The notes: generated by a model from the sequence alone, not told the origin. Positions 39,353 through 51,007 are shown, counted from the stretch's first letter. The stretch is DNA of 64,000 bases from Cyanobium sp. E1_MAG_00006 (GCA_027488975.1 JAIYAQ010000002.1:1-64000); one strand, 5' to 3'. Numbers and translations: made by a program.

Positions 39353-39691
39353 TCAAGGGTGAGCTTCGCCGCCAAGGTTCACGATCACCACACCCGCTGC
39401 AATCAGTGCCACCCCAATCATCTGGGTGGTGCTCAGGAATTGTCGGTAAGCCAGGGCTCCTATCAGCACCACGGCGAGGGTGCCGATACCGCTCCACAGG
39501 GCGTAGGTGATCCCCAGGGGTATCACCATCACCACTTTTGCGACCAGGGCGATTGCGCAGCCATAGGCCACCAGTAGCAGCACCGTTGGCCAGGGCCGGG
39601 TCAGACCCGCCGACAGCTTCAGCAGGGATGTACCTACGACTTCTGCCGCAATCGCGAGCAGCAGTGTCAGCCAGGCTTGTGAGTCGCTCAT
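39353..39691 (-). CDS. SMR-family multidrug efflux protein
   Basis: AIAAEVVGTSLLKLSAGLTRPWP...IPLGITYALWSGIGTLAVVLIG. Confidence 0.92.
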   Translation of the reverse strand: MSDSQAWLTLLLAIAAEVVGTSLLKLSAGLTRPWPTVLLLVAYGCAIALVAKVVMVIPLGITYALWSGIGTLAVVLIGALAYRQFLSTTQMIGVALIAAGVVIVNLGGEAHP

Positions 39692-39784
39692 CGTTGTTGG
39701 GTTGTTGCTTTGACTTTTGATCTTCGGTGTCAACCGCTCTGGTTTCCTGGCTAGGAGCCAACTCCGGCTTTCTGGCCAAAGGCC

Positions 39785-42181
<2,397 letters not shown>

Positions 42182-42256
42182 TCATGGGTGCAGTGGTGTG
42201 GCGCCCCTGCTTGTGTTAGCGGAGTCGCTGTTTAATACAACCATTACCCCTCTGCA

Positions 42257-42645
42257 GTGATGACCCTTGATCATCTCAGCTTCGGCACCCAAGACCTGGA
42301 GGCCACACGGCACTTCTACGAAGCAAAACTCGGCTTTTCTTTGCTCATTCTGGAGCAGCTGTTGATGGCCGAGGGTGGGCGGGTGGAGCACATGTTTATC
42401 GACTGCGGCGGTAGCAACGCCAGAACAACCGCGTGGAAGCGGGGCCATTGCTCGATCTCAACCCCTATGCCTCATTCTTTTTCGACGATCCGGTGAATGG
42501 ACTGCGCCTGGAGGACACTACCCATTGGCGTCAACTCACCGCGGCAGATCGGGATCCTCGCCAGCGCAGCATCCCCGCCAGCCTTGAGCTGTTTGAATCT
42601 GCCTCGATCAGTGCTGGGCCGAGCCCAGAGCCACAACCTCATTGA
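42257..42645 (+). pseudogene. VOC/glyoxalase-family pseudogene (internal deletion and frameshift)
   Basis: MTLDHLSFGTQDLEATRHFYEAKLGF...VEHMFIDCGG then shifted frame LLDLNPYASFFFDDPVNGLRLE...RSIPASLELFE; paralogue of 48133-48687. Confidence 0.85.
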
Positions 42646-43474
42646 GGCGACGGATGATCACCCGCTTGGCGCCTGAGGCGTCGGTTCGCACTAGGTCGTC
42701 GAAGCGGTGATCGAGCAGGATGTCACGCAGGCTGTAGAGGTGTGTCTGCATCAGGCTTGCGCCGGTGGTTTCATCCGTGCCCTCCACCAGCGGCATCAAG
42801 ACAGCATGGCGCCGCTGCAACTCTTCCAAACCCAGCCGTCTGATCGGGCTGCGCTCGTTAAGGGGATGGCTAAGGGTGGCCGTCTGGCTCAACTGTGGCG
42901 TCGAACCATTCAGCAGTTCAAGGGGAACCACCCGCCTCTGCCAGAGGCCTGGTTCTGTCTCGTGGTCCATGATCAGCGACAGGCTGTAGTGCACCTGCAG
43001 CCATTGGCTGCGGTCGCTGGTGACAAAACGGCAGAATAAATGGCCATCGTTCAGGTTGCTCAGGCAAAGGTACCTGCTGAACACCAGCGGCGATTCATTA
43101 CCGCTGAAGCGAGCAAACACAACCGCGGTCAAAAAGGAGAGAGTGATCAGTCCCACGATCAGGTCGATCATGCCAACCGCGTAAGTGAATAGCGACCCCG
43201 GGGTGATGCCATTGAACGCATTTGCGAAGAATGATTCCACCGCAAAGGCCAGCGCGATTGGCATGCCGCTCGGCGGAGTGCCCATCAGGCTCCTGTGATC
43301 GGTTTGGAGCACCAGGGCGAACAGCAACACCTCGAGCAGATAGATCAAGGCCATCGCGATCACAAAGACCGGCCAAGGCATCCGAATCAGCATCGCCAAT
43401 GGCTGGCGCCATAACTCAAGCCATGGCGTGTGTTGATGGTCTTGAACAATCCTGCGCTGCCACACATCAAACAT
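42608..43474 (-). CDS. KirBac-like inward-rectifier channel homologue with non-canonical selectivity filter
   Basis: MPWPVFVIAMALIYLLEVLLFALV (M1), FAVESFFANAFNGITPGS pore loop, IDLIVGLITLSFLTAVVFARFS (M2), C-terminal HPLNERSPIRRLGLEEL... Kir cytoplasmic domain. Confidence 0.8.
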   Translation of the reverse strand: MFDVWQRRIVQDHQHTPWLELWRQPLAMLIRMPWPVFVIAMALIYLLEVLLFALVLQTDHRSLMGTPPSGMPIALAFAVESFFANAFNGITPGSLFTYAVGMIDLIVGLITLSFLTAVVFARFSGNESPLVFSRYLCLSNLNDGHLFCRFVTSDRSQWLQVHYSLSLIMDHETEPGLWQRRVVPLELLNGSTPQLSQTATLSHPLNERSPIRRLGLEELQRRHAVLMPLVEGTDETTGASLMQTHLYSLRDILLDHRFDDLVRTDASGAKRVIIRRLNEVVALGSAQH

Positions 43475-43519
43475 GCCGAGCTCGGTTTGTCACTCTCCCC
43501 TTCAAGCTAGATAAAACGC

Positions 43520-44083
43520 ATGGCCCTGCCCAGCACATGGGTTCATATTTTGGCCACTAGACCCCACGGTGATGCTGTGCTGACCTATCCCCATGCCGCT
43601 TGGCGCGGGCAGCTCTGGACCGCATCGGCCTACGTGGGGGCGGTGGTGGCGGTGAATGTGGGCTTCAGCCGATCCCCCGATCTCGACTGGCTCTGGTCGC
43701 TCTTGGTGGGGGGCGTGTTGGTGTTGCGTGATGCTGCCCAGCGCCACTGGGGTCATGGTGTGCTGGGGCTGATGCTGCTGGCGGCGGGTGTTTCCTATCG
43801 AGTCGGCAACCCGGCCGTTGCCCTTGCCAGCGCTACGGCTTTCCTGATTGGGGAGACCGTTGACTGGGTGGTCTTCACCACCACCCATCGCCCATTTGCG
43901 GATCGGGTTTGGCGATCCGTGCTGGCTAGCGCCCCCGTGGACACGGCGGTGTTCCTGCACCTGGCGCAGATCTGGAGTTGGCCGCTCTTCTCGGTCGGGG
44001 TGTTCAGCAAGGTGGCTGTTGGAGGCGCTATTGCCCTGGCCCTGCGGCGTGGGGCTCACCACACGACACCGCCTTTGTCGTGA
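43520..44083 (+). CDS. VUT-family membrane protein
   Basis: LVLRDAAQRHWGHG...ALASATAFLIGETVDWVVFT. Confidence 0.65.
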   Translation: MALPSTWVHILATRPHGDAVLTYPHAAWRGQLWTASAYVGAVVAVNVGFSRSPDLDWLWSLLVGGVLVLRDAAQRHWGHGVLGLMLLAAGVSYRVGNPAVALASATAFLIGETVDWVVFTTTHRPFADRVWRSVLASAPVDTAVFLHLAQIWSWPLFSVGVFSKVAVGGAIALALRRGAHHTTPPLS

Positions 44084-44114
44084 CCAACAACCCTGGCCCC
44101 ACTGCCTGACGACG

Positions 44115-44771
44115 ATGCCTGAACCCCTCCCCACCTCCAGACGCTCATCAAGGGCGAGCCTGATGCGATCAAGCACGGTATTGCCGCTGTTTGATTCCGT
44201 GTTTGGGGTGGCCTTCACGCTGTTGGCCTTCTCCGTTCCCGACAACGTAATGAGCAGCATGGATCTTGGCCGACTGGGGCTTTCCATCGCCATTTATGTG
44301 CTCAGTGGCATTGCCGTATTGCTGTATTGGTTCAAGCTGCGCCGGCTGCTAGAGCTGGCACGGCTGTTGCTCCTGCCGCAGCTTCTGTTGGGCCTGATCA
44401 GCCTGCTCATGATCGTTCTGCTGCCGAAGCTGGTGCAGCTGGTGGTTTTGCACGGCAGCGGTACTGGCGACTTCCAGAACTGGACCACCGCCCAGATCGT
44501 CAACACAATTTTTTTGGCGGCATTAATTCTGTTTGATGGCCTTTGCTTGTTGTTTGCGGCCTCGTTGTTGGCTCATCCACATGTTCGCCACGCGGAGCAA
44601 GTGCGCATCCGTCATGCCCTCAGGATTCAGGGTTGGGGTGCCTTCGCGTTGCTGTTGCTTGGTGCACTGGAACTGGGGTTGATGTGGTTCAACACTGAAT
44701 ATGTGCTGCTTGTGCCATTGATTTTGATCGCCGAGGAATGGCTCACAGCTCGCCGCTTTGCCCGCCTGTGA
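44115..44771 (+). CDS. TMEM175/DUF1211-like membrane protein
   Basis: VLPLFDSVFGVAFTLLAFSVPD resembles FSDGVFAIAITLLVLEIxVP of TMEM175; about six TM segments. Confidence 0.5.
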   Translation: MPEPLPTSRRSSRASLMRSSTVLPLFDSVFGVAFTLLAFSVPDNVMSSMDLGRLGLSIAIYVLSGIAVLLYWFKLRRLLELARLLLLPQLLLGLISLLMIVLLPKLVQLVVLHGSGTGDFQNWTTAQIVNTIFLAALILFDGLCLLFAASLLAHPHVRHAEQVRIRHALRIQGWGAFALLLLGALELGLMWFNTEYVLLVPLILIAEEWLTARRFARL

Positions 44772-44818
44772 TGGGTTGATCTCACCTCTGGGCCTCGGTC
44801 CTTTGACGGGACTCGAGC

Positions 44819-45250
44819 ATTAAACGCACCAGGCAGACAGCCGACCAGATCATCCGCGAGCTCTAGCCGAAGGCTTCTGCGAAGCAGTGAACGGCCGAGC
44901 AGCTGATCGCCCAGGGCAAGACCGTCGCCGACGTCTGCCGCGTGATCGAGGTGAGGCACCTTACCTACCACCGCTGGAGACAGCAATACGGGGGGTGCCG
45001 GCCGAGGAGGCCCGTTGACTGACACAGCTGGAGAAGGAAATCGCCCAGGCCCTACGGGTCTGGTGCGAGGTCAGCGATACCACCAGCACGGCCTACATCG
45101 AGCCTGGATCCCCGTGGGAGAACGGCTTTGCCGAGTCCTTCAACGGGAGGCACCGAGACGAGTTCCTCAATGCCGAGCAGTTGAGGAACTCGTTGATGCA
45201 ACGGGGTACAGCCTCGGTCGCCTGTGGCGCCGTCAATCTGCACCTGGTGA
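44819..45250 (+). mobile_element. internally deleted IS3-family OrfA/OrfB remnant
   Basis: KRTRQTADQIIREL* ... AEQLIAQGKTVADVCRVIEVRHLTYHRWRQQYGG ... AYIEPGSPWENGFAESFNGRHRDEFLN. Confidence 0.88.
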
Positions 45251-45305
45251 CGATCTTGAAGGATATCGCAAGACAGTCACGTGGATCATGTTATGACTCT
45301 CATAG

Positions 45306-45520
45306 GCCTGCCACGGTCGAGCAGCTGTAGATCTGTCGGAGAGAGTTCGGATCTACCCTGCAAACACCATCACCATGACGACCCGCGTGCAGCACAACAT
45401 GGAGCCACTGTTGGCCGACATCCCGCCGGGATGGGGAGGAAGCCTGGAATTCAAAAGTGATGAGCAGGGGCCAATCCGAGAGACTCCGATGCTGCATCTG
45501 GTCGTGGTTACAGAGTCATG
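45306..45520 (+). pseudogene. 3' remnant of a second methyltransferase copy
   Basis: VRIYPANTITMTTRVQHNMEPLLADIPPGWGGSLEFKSDEQGPIRETPMLHLVVVTES* aligns gap-free to the last 58 aa of the 35165-35893 product (30/58 identical by hand count). Confidence 0.85.
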
Positions 45521-46570
45521 ATCCGACTGATTGGTGATTCGAGACCACTGAGGATCGGCCTGGCAGGGGTGGGACGCTTCGGGCAGCTGCATGCCAATGT
45601 GCTCGCCAGCCTGCCAGGGGTTGAGCTGACCGCCCTGGCCGATCCCGACGCTGCGTGCTTAGCGCAGGTAGCCGATCGCTATAGCGTGGCGGTTCGCCAC
45701 GGTGATGCCCAGGCCCTGATTGAGGACGACAGTCTTGATGCCGTCATCTTGGCCACACCGGATGAGCAGCACGGCTCTCAGGCTCGGGCGGCTCTTGCCA
45801 GGGGGCGCCACCTGTTTGTGGAAAAACCGCTGGCGGCCAGCTGGCAGGAGGCCCAGGAGCTGCAGCGTCTGGCCGCAGAGGCCGGCGTGATCCTGCAGGC
45901 GGGATTCATCCTCCGTTACGAGGCCTCCCACCGCTGGCTGCACCAGCAGATCGCTGGCCAGCAATTCGGAGATCTCGTTTCGATCCGCTGCCAGCGCAAT
46001 TGCAGCCGCTCCTCCTTCTCGGCCATTGCGGATCGGATCCACGCAGTGCATCGCACGTTGATCCATGACATCGATCTGCTGCTCTGGCTGAGTGGGAGCC
46101 GGGTGACTTCTGTCATGGCGCTCGAATATCGCCAGGGCAATCACCTATCGCCCCAGGGATGCTTTGCTCTGCTGCGACTAGCCAATGGCTGCGTAGGGCA
46201 GTTGGAAAGCAGCTGGACCGTGCCGGCCCAGGCGCCCGCCAATGTGCTGAGTGAGCACTGGCAGGGTTGCATCGACGCGGAACTGGCTGTGGTGGGCACG
46301 GCTCGGACAGCCAGGCTGCAGGGCCTGCAAACCCCCCTGCAGATCTGGAGTGACACCGACTTGCAGCGCCCGGATACGGCGTTGTGGCCAGAACTCGATG
46401 GGCGCGTGTTCGGTGCCCTGCGGGATCAATTGGCTGATTTCACCACCAGCGTGTGCAAGGCAAGCCCTTCTCCTATCGCCGATCTAAATGACGCTGTAGA
46501 AGCCCTGCGTATCGCGGAAGCGATCATCGAAGCGTCTCGGCTGGGCTCGCCGGTGAGCCTCGTTTGCTAG
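45518..46570 (+). CDS. Gfo/Idh/MocA family oxidoreductase
   Basis: RIGLAGVGRFGQLHANVLASLPGVELTALADPD, FVEKPLA, HDIDLLLWLSG. Confidence 0.93.
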   Translation: MIRLIGDSRPLRIGLAGVGRFGQLHANVLASLPGVELTALADPDAACLAQVADRYSVAVRHGDAQALIEDDSLDAVILATPDEQHGSQARAALARGRHLFVEKPLAASWQEAQELQRLAAEAGVILQAGFILRYEASHRWLHQQIAGQQFGDLVSIRCQRNCSRSSFSAIADRIHAVHRTLIHDIDLLLWLSGSRVTSVMALEYRQGNHLSPQGCFALLRLANGCVGQLESSWTVPAQAPANVLSEHWQGCIDAELAVVGTARTARLQGLQTPLQIWSDTDLQRPDTALWPELDGRVFGALRDQLADFTTSVCKASPSPIADLNDAVEALRIAEAIIEASRLGSPVSLVC

Positions 46571-47483
46571 CAGCGGCGATCTCCAGGGGCAGCAGGATTC
46601 CGGCACTCATCGCCGTCAGGCCAACGGCAGCATGAAGTGATCCCACCGGCAGAAAGCGGAAGAGATACCCATCATTGGCCCCCATTCCCCAGACCGTACC
46701 AAGGCCCATAAGGGTTCCCCACAGCAACAGCGGTAGATCTGCCTTCACCACCCTCTTCGGTTGAACCAACCTGCGCCAGCGATGCATGATCACCATGCCC
46801 AATGGCAGTAGCAGGGCGCAGGCGGCGGAAACAGGAACTCCCTCACCATGGAGAGCCCTGCCCAGATATGTAGCGAGGCGAGAGGGGGCCCAAGGCCAGT
46901 CGCTGTGGTGCAGTAACCCCGTCAGCACCCCAGTGATAAGCATCACCCCCCAGGCTCGGCCGCCGCGCAGGCCATGCAGGGCCGGATTGGGGCGGAACTC
47001 CTGTCGCCGTCGCATGGCCAGAAGGCTGAGCAGCAACAGCAGGCCTGCCAGAGCCAATACCACCACGACAACCTCACCAGGCCTCTGGACATGGGACGGT
47101 AAGGGGGGGACTTTCAGCAGCGCAAAGCCCAGGATCCACCCCGCCACGGTGTATAAACGGCGCCAATGGCCGCGGCAGAGTTCGTTGAGGGTGCCAATGA
47201 AGCAACCTCCGTTGGCTCGGGCCGCGATTCCGAACACCAGCCCACCGAGCACAACGGCGATGGAGGGTGTGTAGATGGGCCGTGTTTCACCCCCGCCTAC
47301 TACGGCCAGCAGTTGCAGGCTTAGGGCGATGGCCAAACTGATGGCCAGCACGCAGCGGGCGGGCGAGAGGTCGCCCGTGCGAGTGCTGAGCACGGATCGC
47401 ACCATGCAGAACTGACTCAGGGCCAGGGCCATCCCCACCAAAACAATGGCGGCCATGGCCAGCAGGGTGGAGGAATCGAACAT
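46524..47483 (-). CDS. YeeE/YedE family membrane protein (sulfur-compound transport-like)
   Basis: LSQFCMVRS, ARANGGCFIGTLNELCRGHWRRL, GMGANDGYLFRFLP. Confidence 0.82.
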   Translation of the reverse strand: MFDSSTLLAMAAIVLVGMALALSQFCMVRSVLSTRTGDLSPARCVLAISLAIALSLQLLAVVGGGETRPIYTPSIAVVLGGLVFGIAARANGGCFIGTLNELCRGHWRRLYTVAGWILGFALLKVPPLPSHVQRPGEVVVVVLALAGLLLLLSLLAMRRRQEFRPNPALHGLRGGRAWGVMLITGVLTGLLHHSDWPWAPSRLATYLGRALHGEGVPVSAACALLLPLGMVIMHRWRRLVQPKRVVKADLPLLLWGTLMGLGTVWGMGANDGYLFRFLPVGSLHAAVGLTAMSAGILLPLEIAAASKRGSPASPAETLR

Positions 47484-47636
47484 GGTTGAAGTGGGACAGG
47501 CTCCAGCCCAACGCATTAGCCACGATTGTTTCCAGGCCGGCTGCCATCATCTGGGAGAGTCCTGGCAACTATCGTCGTCTGGCAGTGCGGCGGACGGCTG
47601 GATTGGCCGCAGAGTCCTTAGGTGTGAGTTCTAGCA

Positions 47637-48182
47637 ATGGCCGTCCGCCCTGTTCTGCGCCTTGGTGATCCCCGCCTGCGCTTACGCAGTGCCGAGCTTG
47701 AGGCAGCTGATTTTGGCAGCACCAGGCTGATGGCTCTCGTTGACGATCTGCGCGACACCATGGCCGCCTGTAACGGTGCGGGCCTGGCGGCTCCCCAGAT
47801 CGACGTCCCCCTGCGGGTGGTGCTTTACGGGATCGATTCCAATCCCCGCTACCCGGATGCTCCGCCCATTCCGGAAACGCTGCTTGTCAATCCCGTGATC
47901 ACCCCCATCGGTGTGGAGTTCGAGATGGGCTGGGAAGGCTGTTTGAGCGTGCCTGGCCTGCGGGGTCAGGTACGGCGATGGCAACATATTCGGATCGCCT
48001 GGCGCACAGTCGACGGTGAACCGCAGGAGCAAATTCTGAGCGGCTTTCATGCGCGGGTGGTGCAGCACGAATGCGATCACCTCGATGGTGTGCTTTTCCC
48101 CGATCGACTTAGCGATCCGAGTGCTTTTGGCTTCATTCCAGAGCTGCAGGCGGCTGGACTGATTCCTGCCGTTTCGGGTTGA
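47637..48182 (+). CDS. def: peptide deformylase, second copy
   Basis: GAGLAAPQID, WEGCLSVPG, QHECDHLDG. Confidence 0.93.
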   Translation: MAVRPVLRLGDPRLRLRSAELEAADFGSTRLMALVDDLRDTMAACNGAGLAAPQIDVPLRVVLYGIDSNPRYPDAPPIPETLLVNPVITPIGVEFEMGWEGCLSVPGLRGQVRRWQHIRIAWRTVDGEPQEQILSGFHARVVQHECDHLDGVLFPDRLSDPSAFGFIPELQAAGLIPAVSG

Positions 48183-48687
48183 GCGGCAGGGCGGCGTTTT
48201 CAAACAGGTCAAGACTGGCTGGGAATTGCCGCTGATCTGGGTCGCGATCCTTTGCCACAGGTAGTCGCAGTCTGGTGGTGTACTCAAGCCGAAGTCCGTT
48301 GACCGGATCGTCAAAAAAGAAGGAGCTGTAAGGGTCGAGATCGAGCAGCTCCCCCACAAGCACCTCAGCGTTGATCAGTTCAAGCCGACGCTGTTCAAGG
48401 GCTTCCGGGGTGGTGCACCGCAACGCGAAGTGGAAGGTGCCGCTGGGAACGCCGAGACCACGGTTGATGCTGCAGTCGTAGTTGGCAGGCACGCCAGGAA
48501 CGTTCTTCCATTGCATGAAGGCAAGCGCACAGCCACCGCCGCAGTCAAAGAAAATATGCTCAACAGTGCCACTCTCCTCCATGAGCATGCGCTCATGAAT
48601 CAACACGGGAAATCCGAGTTTCTCGGCGTAAAAGGTGCGTGTTGCGGCGATGTCTTGGGTGCCAAAGCTCAGGTGGTCAATGGTCAT
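48133..48687 (-). CDS. VOC/glyoxalase family protein
   Basis: MTIDHLSFGTQDIAATRTFYAEKLGFPVL...DPYSSFFFDDPVNGLRLEY. Confidence 0.85.
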   Translation of the reverse strand: MTIDHLSFGTQDIAATRTFYAEKLGFPVLIHERMLMEESGTVEHIFFDCGGGCALAFMQWKNVPGVPANYDCSINRGLGVPSGTFHFALRCTTPEALEQRRLELINAEVLVGELLDLDPYSSFFFDDPVNGLRLEYTTRLRLPVAKDRDPDQRQFPASLDLFENAALPLNPKRQESVQPPAALE

Positions 48688-48725
48688 AACGACATGATCG
48701 GGTGACAGGTTGGATGGGGATAGGC

Positions 48726-49844
48726 TTACATCATGGTCTTAAGCAGTAATGAGCCTGCAAAGAAGGCGGTGTAGATGCTCAACAGCAGCAAGCCCTGATA
48801 CCAGGTCAGCTCGTCTCCTTCGGTTACCCAATGCACGGCTAAGGCCGTCGCCCCTAGGCAGGCCAGAGCTGGTGGCGGGAATGTGAGGTGGAGATAGCGT
48901 CCCGTCAGGGGAGCCAGGAGCACAAGCATGGGCAATACGAACAGCATCAGCTGCACGCTCGACTCAACGGTGCTGCTCATGGCCAGGCCCATGCGCCCCT
49001 GCCTGGCGGCACGGAAGGCTACCAGGGCCTCAGGGATTGCAGAAAACAGGGGTAGGAGCAACATCCCCACAAACAAGGGCGTGAAGCCACTCCCCATCAC
49101 CAGCTCCTCGAGGCCCTCCACCAGATGTTGGGAAACCCCTGCAATCGCCAGTGCCACCAGCAACAGTGCCAGTGCAATCGAAAGCATCGGGGCCTCGCTG
49201 GTGACGACAGCCTCCGCTTCATGACTGTCGTTCATGGCCAGGAACAAATGCCGGTGGGTGCCCAGTTGGTAGATGTAGGAGAGCAGATAGGAAGCCAAGA
49301 CGACGACCGCAACAATGAGTGAGTAAATGGCGAAGAGATCCATCGCCTCGCCACCTTCTTTGATCGGATGCATCGAATCCCAGAAGAAAATCGATGGGAC
49401 TGACATCAGAATCACGCTGATCAGCAGCTGGCGGGTGCTGAGGCCACGGCTGTGGTGATTCAGATCGACAAGCAGGGTTCTGCTGCCCGCCAACATCGTG
49501 CTGATGCCCAGCAACAGCAGGCTGTTGGTAATCACTGCTCCAGCGATGCTGACCACCACCAAGTCATAGAGGCCGCTTCTCAAGGCCGTTAGAGCGATCA
49601 CAAGCTCCAGCATGTTGCCTAGGGTGACGTTCAACAAACCGCCGAGTCGCTCGCCCACCTGGTGCACCAAGCGATCCACAAGTTCCGCTGTGATCTGGGC
49701 CAAAGGGATCAGGGCTAGGCCGCAGAGCAAGAAGTAAGGCAGTTTCAGGTTTGCTGCCGCACTGGGCGGCACCACGATTGCCAAGGCGCTCAACGCCAGC
49801 AATAACTTCCAACGCCCGGCCAGCAGTTCCCGCAGCAGGCTCAC
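48726..49844 (-). CDS. Ca2+/H+ antiporter (CAX/CaCA family)
   Basis: GGLLNVTLGNMLELVIAL and LFSAIPEALVAFRAARQGRMGLAMSSTVESSVQLMLFVLP repeats; GTG start inferred. Confidence 0.88.
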   Translation of the reverse strand: MSLLRELLAGRWKLLLALSALAIVVPPSAAANLKLPYFLLCGLALIPLAQITAELVDRLVHQVGERLGGLLNVTLGNMLELVIALTALRSGLYDLVVVSIAGAVITNSLLLLGISTMLAGSRTLLVDLNHHSRGLSTRQLLISVILMSVPSIFFWDSMHPIKEGGEAMDLFAIYSLIVAVVVLASYLLSYIYQLGTHRHLFLAMNDSHEAEAVVTSEAPMLSIALALLLVALAIAGVSQHLVEGLEELVMGSGFTPLFVGMLLLPLFSAIPEALVAFRAARQGRMGLAMSSTVESSVQLMLFVLPMLVLLAPLTGRYLHLTFPPPALACLGATALAVHWVTEGDELTWYQGLLLLSIYTAFFAGSLLLKTMM

Positions 49845-49846
49845 GA

Positions 49847-49984
49847 TCAACCCTCTGTTGGGCTCAGCATCGCAGCCTCGAAGCTCGCCACGTTGGTCTG
49901 CTCTCGGTAGCCCTGGAAGCACAGCAGCGCCGCGGTGCGACGCTCGGCTGTCTCGGCCTGGCACGCGTCGGTCAGGCACTCCAC
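49847..49984 (-). CDS. small ORF immediately upstream of CAX gene
   Basis: GTG-initiated 45 aa VECLTDACQAETAERRTAALLCFQGYREQTNVASFEAAMLSPTEG*; stop 2 nt before CAX start. Confidence 0.4.
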   Translation of the reverse strand: MECLTDACQAETAERRTAALLCFQGYREQTNVASFEAAMLSPTEG

Positions 49985-50121
49985 CCGGTGCCACCCAAAT
50001 GACCGCTTGGGGGTGGAAGCCCCCCTTTAAGTCGTGCCTTGGAGCGGCTTCCCGCCGGTGTCACCGCAGGGCGAGCGCAGCGCTTACGATCCGATCACGT
50101 GGCGGGGTGGACGTGGGAAAG

Positions 50122-50634
50122 ATGAAGAGTTTCCGGCTGTACAGGCCCTCCAAAGAGCAGCAGGAGCAAGCGAAGGCCTCCGCTCCCGAACGCCGGCCGC
50201 GTCGAGCGTCTCTTGCTTCCAAGCAGCAGCCGGCTGACTCCGCTTCACAGCGCAAGCCCCGCCAGTCACCGCGGTTTTGTCTGCCCTTCGGGGCCTCGGC
50301 TCCGCGCGCGAGATTCCGGGCGGACAACAGCGCTGAGACGCCGGTGATCCAGGCTCATCTTTGGAATGTGAGCGATCACGGCAGTTGCCTCACCGTTCAA
50401 GGCCGCCTCTCCCTCGCCGCGCCGGTGTCTGGGCATCTGGAGTTCACCGAGCCTGCTGGCCGTGAGACCCGCCGGCTGCCAGCCGAACTGCGCTGGACGA
50501 ACATCCTCGGCGAGTCCAGCTTCTTCGGGCTGCGCTTCCTTGAGGGTCCGCTGCCGTCCGACACCTATCTGCGTGAGTTCATGCAGCAGTCTTGGACCGA
50601 TCAGATTCCCGGTTCCCGTCGATCCGTCGGCTGA
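50122..50634 (+). CDS. PilZ-like domain protein (tentative)
   Basis: Basic N-terminus then NVSDHGSCLTVQG...ELRWTNILGESSFFGLRFLEG. Confidence 0.5.
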   Translation: MKSFRLYRPSKEQQEQAKASAPERRPRRASLASKQQPADSASQRKPRQSPRFCLPFGASAPRARFRADNSAETPVIQAHLWNVSDHGSCLTVQGRLSLAAPVSGHLEFTEPAGRETRRLPAELRWTNILGESSFFGLRFLEGPLPSDTYLREFMQQSWTDQIPGSRRSVG

Positions 50635-50656
50635 GCCAGCGCCGCTCTGAATCGCC

Positions 50657-51007
50657 ATGGCGCGAATCTCTCTGCCCGTCACCACCACCTTTGAGCTGCC
50701 CGGCGCAAGGGTGGTCACCTGTCTGGGTGTCGTTCGCGGGATCGTTGTGCGCTCACCCACGCTGCTGCAGGGCTTTTTCGGCGGCCTCAAGACGATGATC
50801 GGTGGTCGCATCGGCGCCTACACCGCCATGTGCGAGCAGACCCGGGAGCAGGCCTTCGAGGAGATGGTGGCCCATGCCCGCCAGCTCGGGGCCAACGCCA
50901 TCGTTGGCATGCGCTACGACGGCTCGACCGTGGAAACCGGCTCCAGCGGTGCAACCGAAGTGCTCTGCTATGGCACCGCCGTGGTGGTGGAACCACTGGA
51001 GCCGTAG
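50657..51007 (+). CDS. YbjQ (DUF74) family protein
   Basis: GLKTMIGGRIGAYTAMCEQTREQAFEEMVAHARQLGANAIVGMRYD. Confidence 0.93.
   Translation: MARISLPVTTTFELPGARVVTCLGVVRGIVVRSPTLLQGFFGGLKTMIGGRIGAYTAMCEQTREQAFEEMVAHARQLGANAIVGMRYDGSTVETGSSGATEVLCYGTAVVVEPLEP

Noticed and set aside
39174-39779. 201-aa minus ORF overlapping the SMR gene
   Set aside because: Overlaps a clear SMR-family reading frame; composition is that of a shifted frame.
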